Shown here: positions 17,408 through 26,044 of the stretch, piece after piece
Position numbering within the stretch: position 1 is the first letter of the stretch
Layout of the letters: every line of letters begins with the position of its first letter
Assembly: GCA_009377495.1 (NCBI GenBank)
Contig: WHTZ01000050.1
Location: forward strand, 1 to 48,092
Length of the DNA: 48,092 nucleotides
Source: Luteitalea sp.
GTDB taxonomy: Bacteria > Acidobacteriota > Vicinamibacteria > Vicinamibacterales > Vicinamibacteraceae
Direction: 5' to 3'
Made by a program: the position numbers and the translations under genes
Notes under the pieces: generated by a model
What the model was told of the DNA's origin: nothing
The model's input: only the letters and a program-made list of their open reading frames with translations
Databases searched by the model: none

Positions 17408-18550
17408 ATGAGCGATAGCACTCAACTCCTGCAGGTCCTCGGCGACCTGATTGGTATCAACAGCGTGAACCCGTTCTATCCAGGGGGGCGCCCTGAACAG
17501 ACGATCCAGGCATATGTAGAGAGGTTCTTCCGATCCCACTCCATTGAGGTTGTGCGGCAGGAGCTCGAGCCTGGCCGCTCCAACGTGATTGGCATCTTAC
17601 CAGGCAAGATACCCGGCCTCCGGCTACTCTTCGAGGCGCATTGCGACACGGTAGGCGTCGAGAGGATGGTGGCGCCATTCGAGCCGCGTCGCGAAGGCAA
17701 CCGCGTGTATGGCCGTGGCGCGTGCGATGACAAAGGCGGGCTCGCCGCCATGATGTGTGCGCTCGCGTCGCTGCGCCAGCGAGGTATCACGCCGTCTGCT
17801 GAGATCTGGGTGGTCTCGGCCGTGGACGAAGAGTACGCCTTTCGTGGTGTGGCCCGCTTGCTGGAAGGCCTGCGGGCCGATGCCGCGATCGTGGCCGAGC
17901 CCACCGAGTTGCGGATGGTGATCGCGAGCAAAGGCTGTCTGCGCTGGCGGATAGCCGTCGAAGGCCGTGCCGTTCACAGCTCGAAGCCGCATCTGGGCGT
18001 GAGCGCGATTAATGGCATGGCGCGGCTCCTGGTCGCGTTGCAAGAAGACTCTCGCGAGCTTGAAAACCACGCGCATGCGCTCGTGGGTAGCCCGACCCTC
18101 ACCGTGGGGCGCATCGACGGAGGAACACAGGTCAACATCGTTCCCGACCATTGCATCATCGAGATCGACCGCCGTTTGATTCCGGGCGAAGCGCCAGATG
18201 CCGTATTCTCCTACTATTGTGCCCTCGTCGAACGTCTCATGGAGCGCGAGCCCCAATTGAAGGCGCGCATCGAGCCCCCGTTTGTGGTGGACTATCCGCT
18301 AGAGACCGAGACCGACGCGGCAATCGTCGCAACCGTTGCGTCGGTTCTGCATGACTTCGGCTTGAACGGCGAGCCTGCTGGAGCGGTGTTTGGAAGTGAC
18401 GCAAGCAAACTGTCTGCGGGAGGCTTTCCCAGCGTGATTCTGGGGCCGGGCAGCATTGACAACGCACATACGGTCGATGAGTTCGTGGAGGTGGATCAAC
18501 TCGAGCGTTGTTTCGAGATCTATCGCCGGCTCATGGAGCGCTTCGCGTGA
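17408..18550 (+). CDS. M20 family metallopeptidase (ArgE/DapE-like)
   Basis: A 380-residue protein with the co-catalytic two-metal site of the M20 family: LLFEAHCDTVG (metal His and Asp), RGACDDKGG (bridging Asp), VDEEY (catalytic Glu and metal Glu), AEPTEL (metal Glu) and NAHTVDEF (C-terminal metal His). The lid domain around GCLRWRIAVEGRAVHSSKPHLGVSAI is also typical. Family members deacylate N-acyl amino acids or cleave dipeptides in the cytoplasm. The frame is open back to ATG 17243, which has GGAGGT 8 nt upstream, but those 55 extra residues resemble no domain, so 17408 is preferred with reservation. In this setting it might deacylate an acylated amino sugar or amino acid released from a glycan; that is an inference. 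Confidence 0.88.
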   Translation: MSDSTQLLQVLGDLIGINSVNPFYPGGRPEQTIQAYVERFFRSHSIEVVRQELEPGRSNVIGILPGKIPGLRLLFEAHCDTVGVERMVAPFEPRREGNRVYGRGACDDKGGLAAMMCALASLRQRGITPSAEIWVVSAVDEEYAFRGVARLLEGLRADAAIVAEPTELRMVIASKGCLRWRIAVEGRAVHSSKPHLGVSAINGMARLLVALQEDSRELENHAHALVGSPTLTVGRIDGGTQVNIVPDHCIIEIDRRLIPGEAPDAVFSYYCALVERLMEREPQLKARIEPPFVVDYPLETETDAAIVATVASVLHDFGLNGEPAGAVFGSDASKLSAGGFPSVILGPGSIDNAHTVDEFVEVDQLERCFEIYRRLMERFA

Positions 18551-18561
18551 CTCGCAGTTCT

Positions 18562-18654
18562 AGCGAACCGCGGCCAGGGCCGCGCTCCCCGACGCTCACT
18601 CGACGCACCGAAACTTGACTCACGGAGCCAAGTGTTCGATGCCTCAAGGGTTCA
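18562..18654 (+). repeat. 93-bp palindromic element, intergenic copy (A3)
   Basis: A third copy with the identical hairpin core and identical length, bordered by GTTCT (18557-18561) and GTTCA (18650-18654). It starts 11 nt after the M20 stop and ends 20 nt before the Tat-signal gene. More substitutions than between A1 and A2 (for example GACTCACGG for GCCTCAAAG), yet the frame equivalent to that used in the receptors is still open across it until a stop at about 18669. Confidence 0.8.
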
Positions 18655-18674
18655 AGGACGGGGCGGGTAAACCT

Positions 18675-19367
18675 ATGCGAAGAAGAGAGTTTTTGAGAAC
18701 GACGGCAATTGGATGCGCTGCCAGCGCATTTCCACGGTGGCTACTTGCCCAATCACAGAACGGGTTGCCCAACGTGCTGCTCCTGGGCGATTCGATTTCC
18801 GTAGGTTATACACAGTTTGTTCAGGAATTGCTTAAAGGAAAAGCAAATGTTAAACGACCACTGCGTGAAAATGGAGATCCTGAAAATTGTCTGGGAACCA
18901 CCAATGGGGTCAGCCATATAGATCGATGGCTTGGTGATACCAGATGGGATGTCATACACTTCAATTTTGGGCTTCATGATCTGAAACATGTGGACCCCGT
19001 GACCCGCCGGCCCAGCGAAAATCCTGAACACCCTCAAGAGGCGGATTTAACGACGTATCGAAAGAACCTCACCGAGATAGTAAAAAAGCTTGTAGCTACG
19101 GAGGCCGACCTAATCTTCGCAACCACAACACCCTACCCCGATAAACCGGATGGTCCCGTGCGCAGAGCTGACCAACCTGCAAAGTACAATGAGGTCGCCT
19201 TGAAGATCATGAAACAATTTGGGGTCATGATCGATGACCTATATTCATTTGCACTGCCCAGATTAACAGAAACGCAGCGACCCCATAATGTGCATTTTAC
19301 TGACGAGGGAAGTAAGGGCCTGGCTAAACAGGTCGCGGAAAAGATTCTGATGTCAATACAAGGGTGA
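18675..19367 (+). CDS. Tat-exported SGNH/GDSL hydrolase
   Basis: A 230-residue protein starting MRRREFLRTTAIGCAAS, a twin-arginine signal (R-R-x-F-L) followed by a hydrophobic stretch to about residue 22. VLLLGDSISVGY is the nucleophile block I (GDS), HFNFGLHDLKH is block III, and VHFTDEGSKGLA contains the block V histidine. The residue three positions before that His is His rather than the usual Asp, so the Asp of the triad is not obvious. Such enzymes are typically carbohydrate esterases (deacetylases) in the periplasm. Longer starts at 18615 would run through the palindromic element and hide the Tat motif, so 18675 is chosen. The AT content is higher than in neighbouring genes. It converges on the next minus-strand gene with 2 bp between stops. 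Confidence 0.85.
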   Translation: MRRREFLRTTAIGCAASAFPRWLLAQSQNGLPNVLLLGDSISVGYTQFVQELLKGKANVKRPLRENGDPENCLGTTNGVSHIDRWLGDTRWDVIHFNFGLHDLKHVDPVTRRPSENPEHPQEADLTTYRKNLTEIVKKLVATEADLIFATTTPYPDKPDGPVRRADQPAKYNEVALKIMKQFGVMIDDLYSFALPRLTETQRPHNVHFTDEGSKGLAKQVAEKILMSIQG

Positions 19368-19369
19368 GT

Positions 19370-20404
19370 TCACGTGAGGGCGCGCAGGGCGAGATCGACG
19401 TCCGCTTCCGTGGTGTAGAGATGAAACGACGCACGCAGCCGCCCCTCGCGCACGGCGGCTCTGATACCGGCGGCCTCCAGCCGTTCCTCGGCACGGGGAA
19501 CGTCGGTGAGCACGATAGCCGAATCGCTTGGCGGCATGCCCAGACCTGCCCGGAACCGGTTGGCGAGGGCGAGGTCGTGTGCGTGAATCTGTTCCAACCC
19601 GACCTCTTCGATCAGCGCGAGCGCGGGTGCTGTGCCAACCCAACTGAACCACGCCGGCGAGATGTCGAACTGGCGGGCGTTGGCTGCCAAGCGGAGGGGT
19701 GGGCCGTAGTACGAGGTATGCGGATCTTCCCCGGCCCACCAGCCGGCCTGGTGCGGAACCAGGCGTTCCCGCAGCTCCGGACGGGTCACGAGGAAGCCGG
19801 TGCCTCGCGGGGATAATAGCCACTTGTAAGCGCCGCAGACGAGGGCGTCGAACCGGGCCGCGTCAACTGGCAGCCATCCACATGCCTGAGTGGCGTCAAC
19901 GACGGTTAGGGCCCCCGCAGCCTCGGCTGCGGCGACAATGGCGTCGACGTCGGCCACCGCACCGGTCGCCGACTGAACGAGGCTGAAGGCCACGACATCG
20001 GTGTCCTCGTCGACCGCGGCGGCTAGACCCGTCGCGGCCACTGTGCGCACCTGCACGCCACGCCTCTCATGGACCAACCACGGGAAGAGATTGGACGTGA
20101 ACTCCTCCTCCGGGGCGACCACGCGGGCACGATCGGGGACGGACGCGGCGACGATCCCCAACATCTGCGAGACCTGTGCGCCGACGGACACGTCGGATGC
20201 CGGCACGCCGACCAGGCGAGCGAAGCTCTCGCGAGCGCGCACCGTCGCTTCGCCCCAGGGCTTCCATGACCTGCGGCCGACGCGCCAGTCTTCCAACGCC
20301 GCCTGCAAGGCCTCCCATGCCGGGGCGGGCGGTAGACCGTAGCTGGCGGTGTCCAGTCAGCCGGGCTCGGGGGTGAACAGTCTCTGAGCGACTTCGAGAT
20401 TCAT
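19370..20404 (-). pseudogene. Class V PLP aminotransferase with in-frame UGA
   Basis: From ATG 20404 the frame reads MNLEVAQRLFTPEPG, then TGA at 20357-20359, then LDTASYGLPPAPAWEALQAA and on to the end. LDTASYGLP is the standard N-terminal motif of the isopenicillin-N-epimerase/cysteine-desulfurase-like group (VYLDTAAEGLP in the intact homologue at 28128). VVDATQACG supplies the PLP-binding Asp and CGAYKWLLSPRGTG the Schiff-base Lys. The codon lost is probably Trp or Tyr (TGG to TGA would do). The remaining open frame from 20308 lacks the N-terminal motif. Apart from the stop the gene looks healthy, so the mutation may be recent. UGA is the ordinary stop of several genes here, so recoding is unlikely. 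Confidence 0.75.
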
Positions 20405-20494
20405 CAGAGCATCGTCGCACGGATGTCAAGACGTGCGAACCGCACCAGCAGGAGCCGCCATGACTCCGATCATCGACTGCTGTCAACGTTCTTC

Positions 20495-20548
20495 GTAGGG
20501 CGGCCCTTTAGGGCCGCCGTGATCGGCGGGGCTAAAGCCCCGCCCTAC
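20495..20548. repeat. REP-like double hairpin
   Basis: Two adjacent perfect hairpins, GGCGGCCCTTTAGGGCCGCC and GGCGGGGCTAAAGCCCCGCC, are enclosed by GTAGGG and CCCTAC, so the whole 54-bp unit is also an imperfect inverted repeat. This is the architecture of repetitive extragenic palindrome pairs. It lies between the aminotransferase pseudogene and the 3' end of the GntR gene, where it could also act as a bidirectional terminator. Confidence 0.8.
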
Positions 20549-20587
20549 CGTCAGTACCGCTGTTCAAGATTGGATGTCCACCAAGCG

Positions 20588-20653
20588 AGTAGCGAAGCTC
20601 CGCCTCAAACCGCCGAGCCTCGGCGAACCACGGTGGGGCGGATCTTCGCTACT
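20588..20653. repeat. Inverted repeat, 17-bp arms
   Basis: AGTAGCGAAGCTCCGCC (20588-20604) and GGCGGATCTTCGCTACT (20637-20653) are reverse complements apart from one base. The 32-nt interior is GC-rich and includes CCGCCGAGCCTCGGCGAA, itself a short hairpin. Probably another extragenic palindrome. Confidence 0.7.
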
Positions 20654-20657
20654 AGAT

Positions 20658-20682
20658 GCGCGGCCGCCGACGGCGGCCGCGC
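20658..20682. repeat. Perfect 12-bp hairpin, single-base loop
   Basis: GCGCGGCCGCCG, A, CGGCGGCCGCGC form a perfect palindrome. No T-tract follows on either strand, so a canonical intrinsic terminator is not supported. With the two preceding elements, three stable structures occur in under 200 bp downstream of the GntR gene. Confidence 0.75.
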
Positions 20683-20754
20683 CTAAGACAGCTTCTAAGG
20701 CCGCTCCGTCAGAAAACCTGCTTCATCTCTCACGACTTCGGCCTTAGAAGATGT

Positions 20755-21405
20755 CTAGGTAGCAAGAAGAGCTCCGCTAAAGATCTCAGACATCCGTTTT
20801 CGGCTTCGCTCAATGTGTCGAGCCATGGCTTGCCGTGCTTGTTCGGGCGATCGATGCTTCAGCGCACGACAAATGTCAGAATGCCCAACCCAATTACCCG
20901 AAAAGCTCTCCATCAGGAAATAATCGTGTCGCGTGCTGGATTCGAGTAGAGAGTCCACGAGCTCCGCGATCAGATCATTCCCTGTACATCGTGCGATGGC
21001 GACGTGAAATTGCCGATTCATTTGAAGAAGTTTCCCAATACCTACTTTCTTTGCGTCCCGCCGCTCGATCTCGGGCAGATGTTCCAGCGCATCCAGTTGT
21101 TCGTCCGTCAGCTTACTCGCCGCATACCTAGCACACGCAGGCTCAATTAGGCTCCGCAGTTGCAAAATGTTGAGAATATCCTTGATGGTTATTGGAGAAA
21201 CACTCGTGCCCCTGTTTCGAAGAATGGTCACTAGGCCGGCCTGACTCAACCGATTCAATGCCTCTCTGACGGGGGTCCGACTCGTCTCAAAGCGGCGGGC
21301 CAACTCCAACTCGTTCAACAATTCACCAGGCTGGCGCTGGCACGTAATAATTTCTTCCTTTAGACAAGTAAATATCCGATCTGCTAAAGGTAAAGCACTG
21401 GTCAC
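20755..21405 (-). CDS. GntR family regulator, FadR/FCD type
   Basis: A 216-residue protein with a GntR winged helix at residues about 5-70 (LADRIFTCLKEEIITCQ...LARRFETSRTPVREALNRLSQAGLV) and a C-terminal all-helical FCD ligand domain (RSLIEPACARYAASKLT, NRQFHVAIARCTGN with the metal/ligand His, GHSDICRALKHRSPEQARQAMARHIE). Start is GTG 21405, with GGAGG 6 nt upstream; longer versions would run into the receptor gene. It lies 22 nt after the stop of TonB copy 3 on the same strand, so the two form an operon. FadR-type regulators usually repress uptake and catabolism of small acids, sugar acids and amino acids. A matching operator-like palindrome occurs at 26498-26509. Confidence 0.9.
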   Translation of the reverse strand: MTSALPLADRIFTCLKEEIITCQRQPGELLNELELARRFETSRTPVREALNRLSQAGLVTILRNRGTSVSPITIKDILNILQLRSLIEPACARYAASKLTDEQLDALEHLPEIERRDAKKVGIGKLLQMNRQFHVAIARCTGNDLIAELVDSLLESSTRHDYFLMESFSGNWVGHSDICRALKHRSPEQARQAMARHIERSRKRMSEIFSGALLAT

Positions 21406-21427
21406 CCAGAACCTCCGACTATCCCTC

Positions 21428-24400
21428 TCAAAAATGCAGCCGCATCGTGTACTGGAACTCGCGGCCCTTGTTGGCCTGATTGATGGAGCGGCCAAATGTC
21501 GAGCTCAGTACATCTGTCACAGGCTGTGTTGGCATGAAGCTGTTGGTGAGGTTGTAAGCCTCCATACGAAACTCCAGCCGGAAACGCTGACTCACCCGGA
21601 ACTCCTTGGAGAGCGTCGTATCGATATTCCAGAACGTTGGCCCGGTCAAGCCCTCGAACAGATACGGGTTCGTACGTGGGGTGAAGGCAATCATCGGACT
21701 GAAAGCGGACGTGTCAAACCATTCGTCCCGCGTGGGGTTATCAATGCGTGGGTCGCCATTGACCTCCATTTGACCATTGAATCGTATGGCTGCTCCGCTG
21801 TTCCACTGGAAGATACCGCTGGTGGACCAGCCACCCAGAATCGCTTCCACGACTCCGGGCACATTGGAAAGGAGCCTCCGGTCACGCCCGAACGGAAGCT
21901 CATAGGTGCCAGACATGCTAATGCGGTGGCGAGGGTGCGAGCTGGGAATCATCGTGAACTCGTTCGCGTACCTGTCGATTTGATTGAAGTAATCGCCCGT
22001 CTTCTCCCGATTGTAGTTATAGCCGGCGAAGAAGCTGACGCCGGTCGAAAAGCTTCGCTGCAATCTCAATTGGACCGCTTGGTACCGGTTCTCCCTGCCC
22101 TCCGTCATTCCCTGGGTCAAGGCGCCGTATTGAGGGTATGGCCTCAGCAAGCTGCCGATCGTGACTCTCTGTTGGTTCCTCAACTGACCTGGAAAGGTCT
22201 CTGGCGTGAGGTACTGATAGAAGGGATTCTCAATCGTTTCGTTCAGCAGAGACTTGTGTTCGTAGGTCAACTGAGGGTCAATCTGATTGAGATCCCTGCC
22301 GAAGCCGGCATTGCCTCCCTGACCCTCTGGCGGCAAATTATGGCCCAGGTTCACAATATACGTGGCCTCGAGAACCATTGAATTCGTCAGTTGCCGCTGG
22401 ATCGAGACATGAATCCGGTCGTTGACCGGCGGCTTGAACGTTTGCTGAACAAAGGCCGCGTCGTTTCCCAAGTTCGTGTAGCGCCCTAAGCTCTTCTCTA
22501 CCGGCAGGAGCAAGGGATTCACAGAAGCGGGAAACGGGTCGCTGACATAGGTTTCCGGACGGCCCTCATCCAATGGCAGCGCCGAGGTATTGGCGTTGAA
22601 CCCGTCGTCGGACGGCAGCCGCCAGCCATAACCAAAGATCGACTGCATGGGGATGGCATAGCGGCCATATCCGGCGCGGAGCGCGGTCTTGTCGTTGAGG
22701 CGAAAGGCCACGCCGATTCGAGGCAGAATGAGGTTTCGCGGGGGATCATACATACCGCGATGCTCAGAATCGGCGTAGACCCAGGCGCCAGCGTACTCAT
22801 AGGGCACGTTGTTGAGGCGTGCCACGGACTCAGGGATGGGCGGGGGCGTCGCCTGCATCTCGGGAATCGGGTTGTCCAGATCCAGGTAGCGTGTCAGCCG
22901 GTCCTGAGACTCCACGGGTGCCGTTTCATATTCGTACCGTAATCCGAGATTGATGGTAATCCGGCGGCTGAACCGGAAATCATCCTGAAAGAAGACGGCA
23001 TACTGATTCATTGTCGTGTGCTTGGGTGACACGTGGTTCACTCTGATGCTGTCAGTCATCGCACCGGTCAGGAAGGAAGCCCACGCATCACCGGTTCGTG
23101 AAGTATCCGGGCTGACAAAGGTGTCCGCGGTCACGGCAGCCGAAAAGGGAAATGTGCCAAAACTAGGAAGCTGGCTATCTTCATAGGCGTGCCTGAAACT
23201 GCCGCCCACCTTCATGTAATGGCGGCCCCGATCCATTGAGATATTGCCCTGGTAGCTGTATTTACGTGGGTGGAAGAGCCAGTAATTGCCCTTTCCAAAG
23301 CTCGCACTCCCAACTTGCAGGTTCGGATAGTAAATGGCCGGTTGTTCCTGTGTATAGGAGAGGTACCAGGGATTGTTGGGCCAGTACTGCGCGAGCCCCT
23401 CTTCGCCCAATTTCGCCCAGTCGGAGTCGTAATCATCCTCCGAGTACACAACGCCCATACGGAAGTTCAATACCGTGCGTGGGCTGAGGGTATACACCGT
23501 GTCGACCGCCGAGTTGAGAGAATTCATCAGGCCGCCATTATCCGATGGCGTTGATGGCAAGTTCGCATAGTTCGGATTGTCCAGACGCGTCCGGATCATG
23601 CTGTAGCGGGCAAACATTCTCCATTTGTCATTAATCAACCAGTCGGTACGGTTAGAGAAGTTCCAATAGCTGATTTCCCATGGATACGTGACCTTGTAGT
23701 TGTTCGCGTTGGTGATATCGTCACCAGGTCCATTGGGCAAGGGAATATCCTGCATAAACCGTAGAGACGTAGGATCTAATTGTGACTCAGGGATTTTATT
23801 GCCCGGAAACGGTTGCCGGGTGACGGTTCCATCCGGGTTGAGGACAGTCGTGGTTGGATCGTAGATTCTCCGCAATTCGCCGAATCTGTTGTAGGACTGC
23901 GAGAAGTCTCCTGTGCGCTCCAGCTCCGTTGGCAGGGTCATGAGCCTTGTATGGGGATCCCTATTCTGCCAACGTTCGTAGGCGAAATAGGTGAAGAGCC
24001 TGTTTCTGAGGAGTGGGCCGCCAACCGTGACGCCGCCGATGTGGTTGCGCACTTCATTCGGCTCACGGGTGACGGAATTGCTCACGGCATTGAGGGCAGG
24101 ATTCCGTCCGAAGTAGTACGCGGTGCCGTGGTACTCATTGGTGCCGGCCTTCGTGGACAGGTTCATGACGCCGCCTGCTGTGTGACCAAATTCCGCGTCG
24201 ACGCTATTCTGCTGCACGGTGAATTCCTGGACAGCGTCCATGGGAGGCGAGTAAGAGCCGCGCGAGCCGACGCCAATCGGCACACCGTCAATCAGCACAT
24301 CGACGCGGCCGCTGGTCTGCCCGCCGATATCCACGCCCGTTGTGGAAAGCTGGAAGTAGGGGTTGCGGTCTGTGCCATAACGGTTGACGACGGCAGGATC

Positions 24401-24892
24401 AAGGAGCGCCAAAGAGAACGGATTGCGCGCGACGACCGGCATTTCCTTTAGCATCTTGCCGTCGATGGTTTTCGACAGCGTGGTGGTATTGAATTGGACC
24501 TGCACGGCGGAGGCCTGGACCGTCACTTGCTCATCGATATTGCCGAGCTGCAGGCCGAAATCGAGCGTGTGGTCGCCCCGCGTCACCACGGCGACGTTTT
24601 CCTGCAGGGCTTTGCCGAAGCCGCTCAATTCTGCGGACACCGAGTAGGTGCCGGGCACGACGAAGTCGAAGAGATATCGGCCACGTTCGTCGCTTTGCCT
24701 GACGATTGTGTCGTTGGTGTTCGTGTTGATCAGAGTGACGGTGGCGCCGGGAAGTGCCGCTCCACTTGGATCTGTCACCACGCCTTGCACCCTCGCACGA
24801 TAATCCTGCGCAAAGGCAAGACCACTGAAGAGTGCAGGGAGAACGAGGTTGATCAGCGCTATAACCGTGGCAAGAAGTTGCTTGTTTCGCAT
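21428..24892 (-). CDS. TonB-dependent receptor, Oar-like (divergent copy 3)
   Basis: A 1154-residue receptor beginning MRNKQLLATVIALINLVLPALFSGLAFAQ, a normal signal peptide. A carboxypeptidase-regulatory domain follows (GVVTDPSGAALPGATVTLINTNTND), then the plug (RVDVLIDGVPIGVGSRGSY, QEFTVQQNSVDAEFGHTAGGVMNLSTKAG) and a barrel ending in FQYTMRLHF with the terminal Phe. It shares only the domain plan with copies 1, 2, 4 and 5 and lacks their repeated blocks. It heads an operon with the GntR regulator, an arrangement suggesting ligand-responsive autoregulation. Ligand unknown. Confidence 0.92.
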   Translation of the reverse strand: MRNKQLLATVIALINLVLPALFSGLAFAQDYRARVQGVVTDPSGAALPGATVTLINTNTNDTIVRQSDERGRYLFDFVVPGTYSVSAELSGFGKALQENVAVVTRGDHTLDFGLQLGNIDEQVTVQASAVQVQFNTTTLSKTIDGKMLKEMPVVARNPFSLALLDPAVVNRYGTDRNPYFQLSTTGVDIGGQTSGRVDVLIDGVPIGVGSRGSYSPPMDAVQEFTVQQNSVDAEFGHTAGGVMNLSTKAGTNEYHGTAYYFGRNPALNAVSNSVTREPNEVRNHIGGVTVGGPLLRNRLFTYFAYERWQNRDPHTRLMTLPTELERTGDFSQSYNRFGELRRIYDPTTTVLNPDGTVTRQPFPGNKIPESQLDPTSLRFMQDIPLPNGPGDDITNANNYKVTYPWEISYWNFSNRTDWLINDKWRMFARYSMIRTRLDNPNYANLPSTPSDNGGLMNSLNSAVDTVYTLSPRTVLNFRMGVVYSEDDYDSDWAKLGEEGLAQYWPNNPWYLSYTQEQPAIYYPNLQVGSASFGKGNYWLFHPRKYSYQGNISMDRGRHYMKVGGSFRHAYEDSQLPSFGTFPFSAAVTADTFVSPDTSRTGDAWASFLTGAMTDSIRVNHVSPKHTTMNQYAVFFQDDFRFSRRITINLGLRYEYETAPVESQDRLTRYLDLDNPIPEMQATPPPIPESVARLNNVPYEYAGAWVYADSEHRGMYDPPRNLILPRIGVAFRLNDKTALRAGYGRYAIPMQSIFGYGWRLPSDDGFNANTSALPLDEGRPETYVSDPFPASVNPLLLPVEKSLGRYTNLGNDAAFVQQTFKPPVNDRIHVSIQRQLTNSMVLEATYIVNLGHNLPPEGQGGNAGFGRDLNQIDPQLTYEHKSLLNETIENPFYQYLTPETFPGQLRNQQRVTIGSLLRPYPQYGALTQGMTEGRENRYQAVQLRLQRSFSTGVSFFAGYNYNREKTGDYFNQIDRYANEFTMIPSSHPRHRISMSGTYELPFGRDRRLLSNVPGVVEAILGGWSTSGIFQWNSGAAIRFNGQMEVNGDPRIDNPTRDEWFDTSAFSPMIAFTPRTNPYLFEGLTGPTFWNIDTTLSKEFRVSQRFRLEFRMEAYNLTNSFMPTQPVTDVLSSTFGRSINQANKGREFQYTMRLHF

Positions 24893-24924
24893 TCAAGGTT
24901 CCCCCACGTGTCGAAAGATAGAAG

Positions 24925-24955
24925 TTCAAGGAGTCTAGTGTCGCCTTTCCTTGAA
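24925..24955. promoter_or_regulatory. Candidate operator upstream of TonB copy 3
   Basis: TTCAAGGA (24925-24932) and TCCTTGAA (24948-24955) are perfect 8-bp inverted arms separated by 15 nt, 33 nt upstream of the receptor start on the minus strand. Position and symmetry suit an operator for the operon's own regulator, but it does not match the usual FadR-type half-sites, so the binding protein is unknown. Confidence 0.45.
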
Positions 24956-25172
24956 AATCCCCGGTCAATGAACCAGATGGGTAGGGTCCATCGCGCTATC
25001 GTGCGGTGTCGGTCGAACCCGTAAAGCGCTATGTTGCAAGGATTCAATCACCGCGACCACTCGTTGTCAACTCGTATGGAAGCTTGCCGCCCCCCAGTCT
25101 TTCTCGACCCTCCGCGAAGCGTCGAGTTCCGTCCCCTGAAGAGTCAACAGAGGCGGCCAGCGACGCGCGTCC

Positions 25173-25365
25173 GCCGGCAAGCGCGATCGCGGGTGCCGCG
25201 CCGCCCGGTCGGCCGCGTGGAAAAACCACGGGCGGCGCTCACGTGTCGCGACCCGCCGAGCTCCGTGAGCTCGGCGGCGGTCTGGCCCCGCCCGTGGTTT
25301 TACCCCGTCGCGGATCACGCGGCCTCCAACGGGGCGGCGCGGCACCCGCGATCACGCCTGCCGGC
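25173..25365. repeat. Long imperfect palindrome, left arm
   Basis: GCCGGC at both ends encloses a roughly 190-bp self-complementary sequence. Recognisable matched blocks are the CGCGATCGCGGGTGCCGCGCC-type outer arms, AAAACCACGGGCGG with CCGCCCGTGGTTTT, and the centre CGCCGAGCTC-CGT-GAGCTCGGCG. About 190 bp of the same sequence recur inverted at 26045-26237. Confidence 0.8.
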
Positions 25366-25531
25366 GCTGCCCCCCATCGCGGCGCACGTGTCTTGCCGCT
25401 CCAATTCTTCTCCATCCTCCCGGAAACGCTGAGCGCGGTGTCCGGTGACGTTGCGGAAGGCGAACAGGAGGTGCCTGTACTGATGCTGACGCGCGATGTG
25501 AGGTTGCTTGGTGGGCGAGAGAGCCGAACCG

Positions 25532-25980
25532 TCAGGCCACGCGCTGGGAGCGAACCCGGTGGGCGACGCGCACGCGGGCCATGAGGACCGGCGTCCCGCG
25601 GATGGTGGTCTGATCGACCACGCTGGGAATCCAGCGGTGCGGCTGGTCGGGGGATGGTGCCTTGCGCCGGATGAGTTCGAGGTTAAGGTTCGAGATCTCT
25701 TCGAGCAGGGACATCGCGTGGTGGTCATTGCGGATCCACCGCGCGGCCAGCGGTCGCAGATCCTGGGGGACGTAGACCTGCCGCGTCATGCCCTGGGGTA
25801 GCTGACGGTGAGGTAGGTGGCCGGCCCGTGCTTCTCGCCCCGCAGGCATTGACAGCCGGGTTTCCCGCATTGGGTGAACCGCTCGATCAGCGACGCGCGC
25901 AGGATCGGGCCCAGCCCGGCGAGTGGCTCGACGAGTGTCCGTCGACGACCGGCGAGCCGGCGGCTTGTGAGGGGCGCCAT
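25532..25980 (-). pseudogene. DUF6788-like small protein gene, frameshifted
   Basis: The first frame (25980 to 25786) reads MAPLTSRRLAG...LIERFTQCGKPGCQC then HGPATYLTVSYPRA and stops. The second, overlapping by ATGA, continues MTRQVYVPQDLRPLAARWI...LEEISNLNLELIRRK and on to 25532. Together they match the pattern of DUF6788-type proteins (CGKPGCxC, HGP, YVP, EEISxLNxELLRR), small proteins often found beside transposases. A single indel near 25790 probably split the gene, although the ATGA overlap would permit coupled translation of two pieces. Function unknown. Beyond about 25640 the second frame no longer resembles the family. Confidence 0.55.
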
Positions 25981-26044
25981 GATGTCGTAACACTCCCCAA
26001 AATGCTACGACCTGTCACGCGACCGGTGCGCGATGATGACGCGG

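Noticed and set aside
20357..20359. Selenocysteine or recoded UGA in the aminotransferase
   Set aside because: UGA ends several genes here, no stem-loop typical of recoding was recognised, and the position is not a catalytic cysteine in the family.
20658..20682. Rho-independent terminator of the GntR operon
   Set aside because: Strong stem but no T-tract on either side; treated as an extragenic palindrome.
25006..25584. Open frames through the palindromic arms, such as a 192-codon plus-strand frame
   Set aside because: They are repetitive Pro/Arg/Ala-rich translations of palindromic DNA and appear in several frames at both arms.
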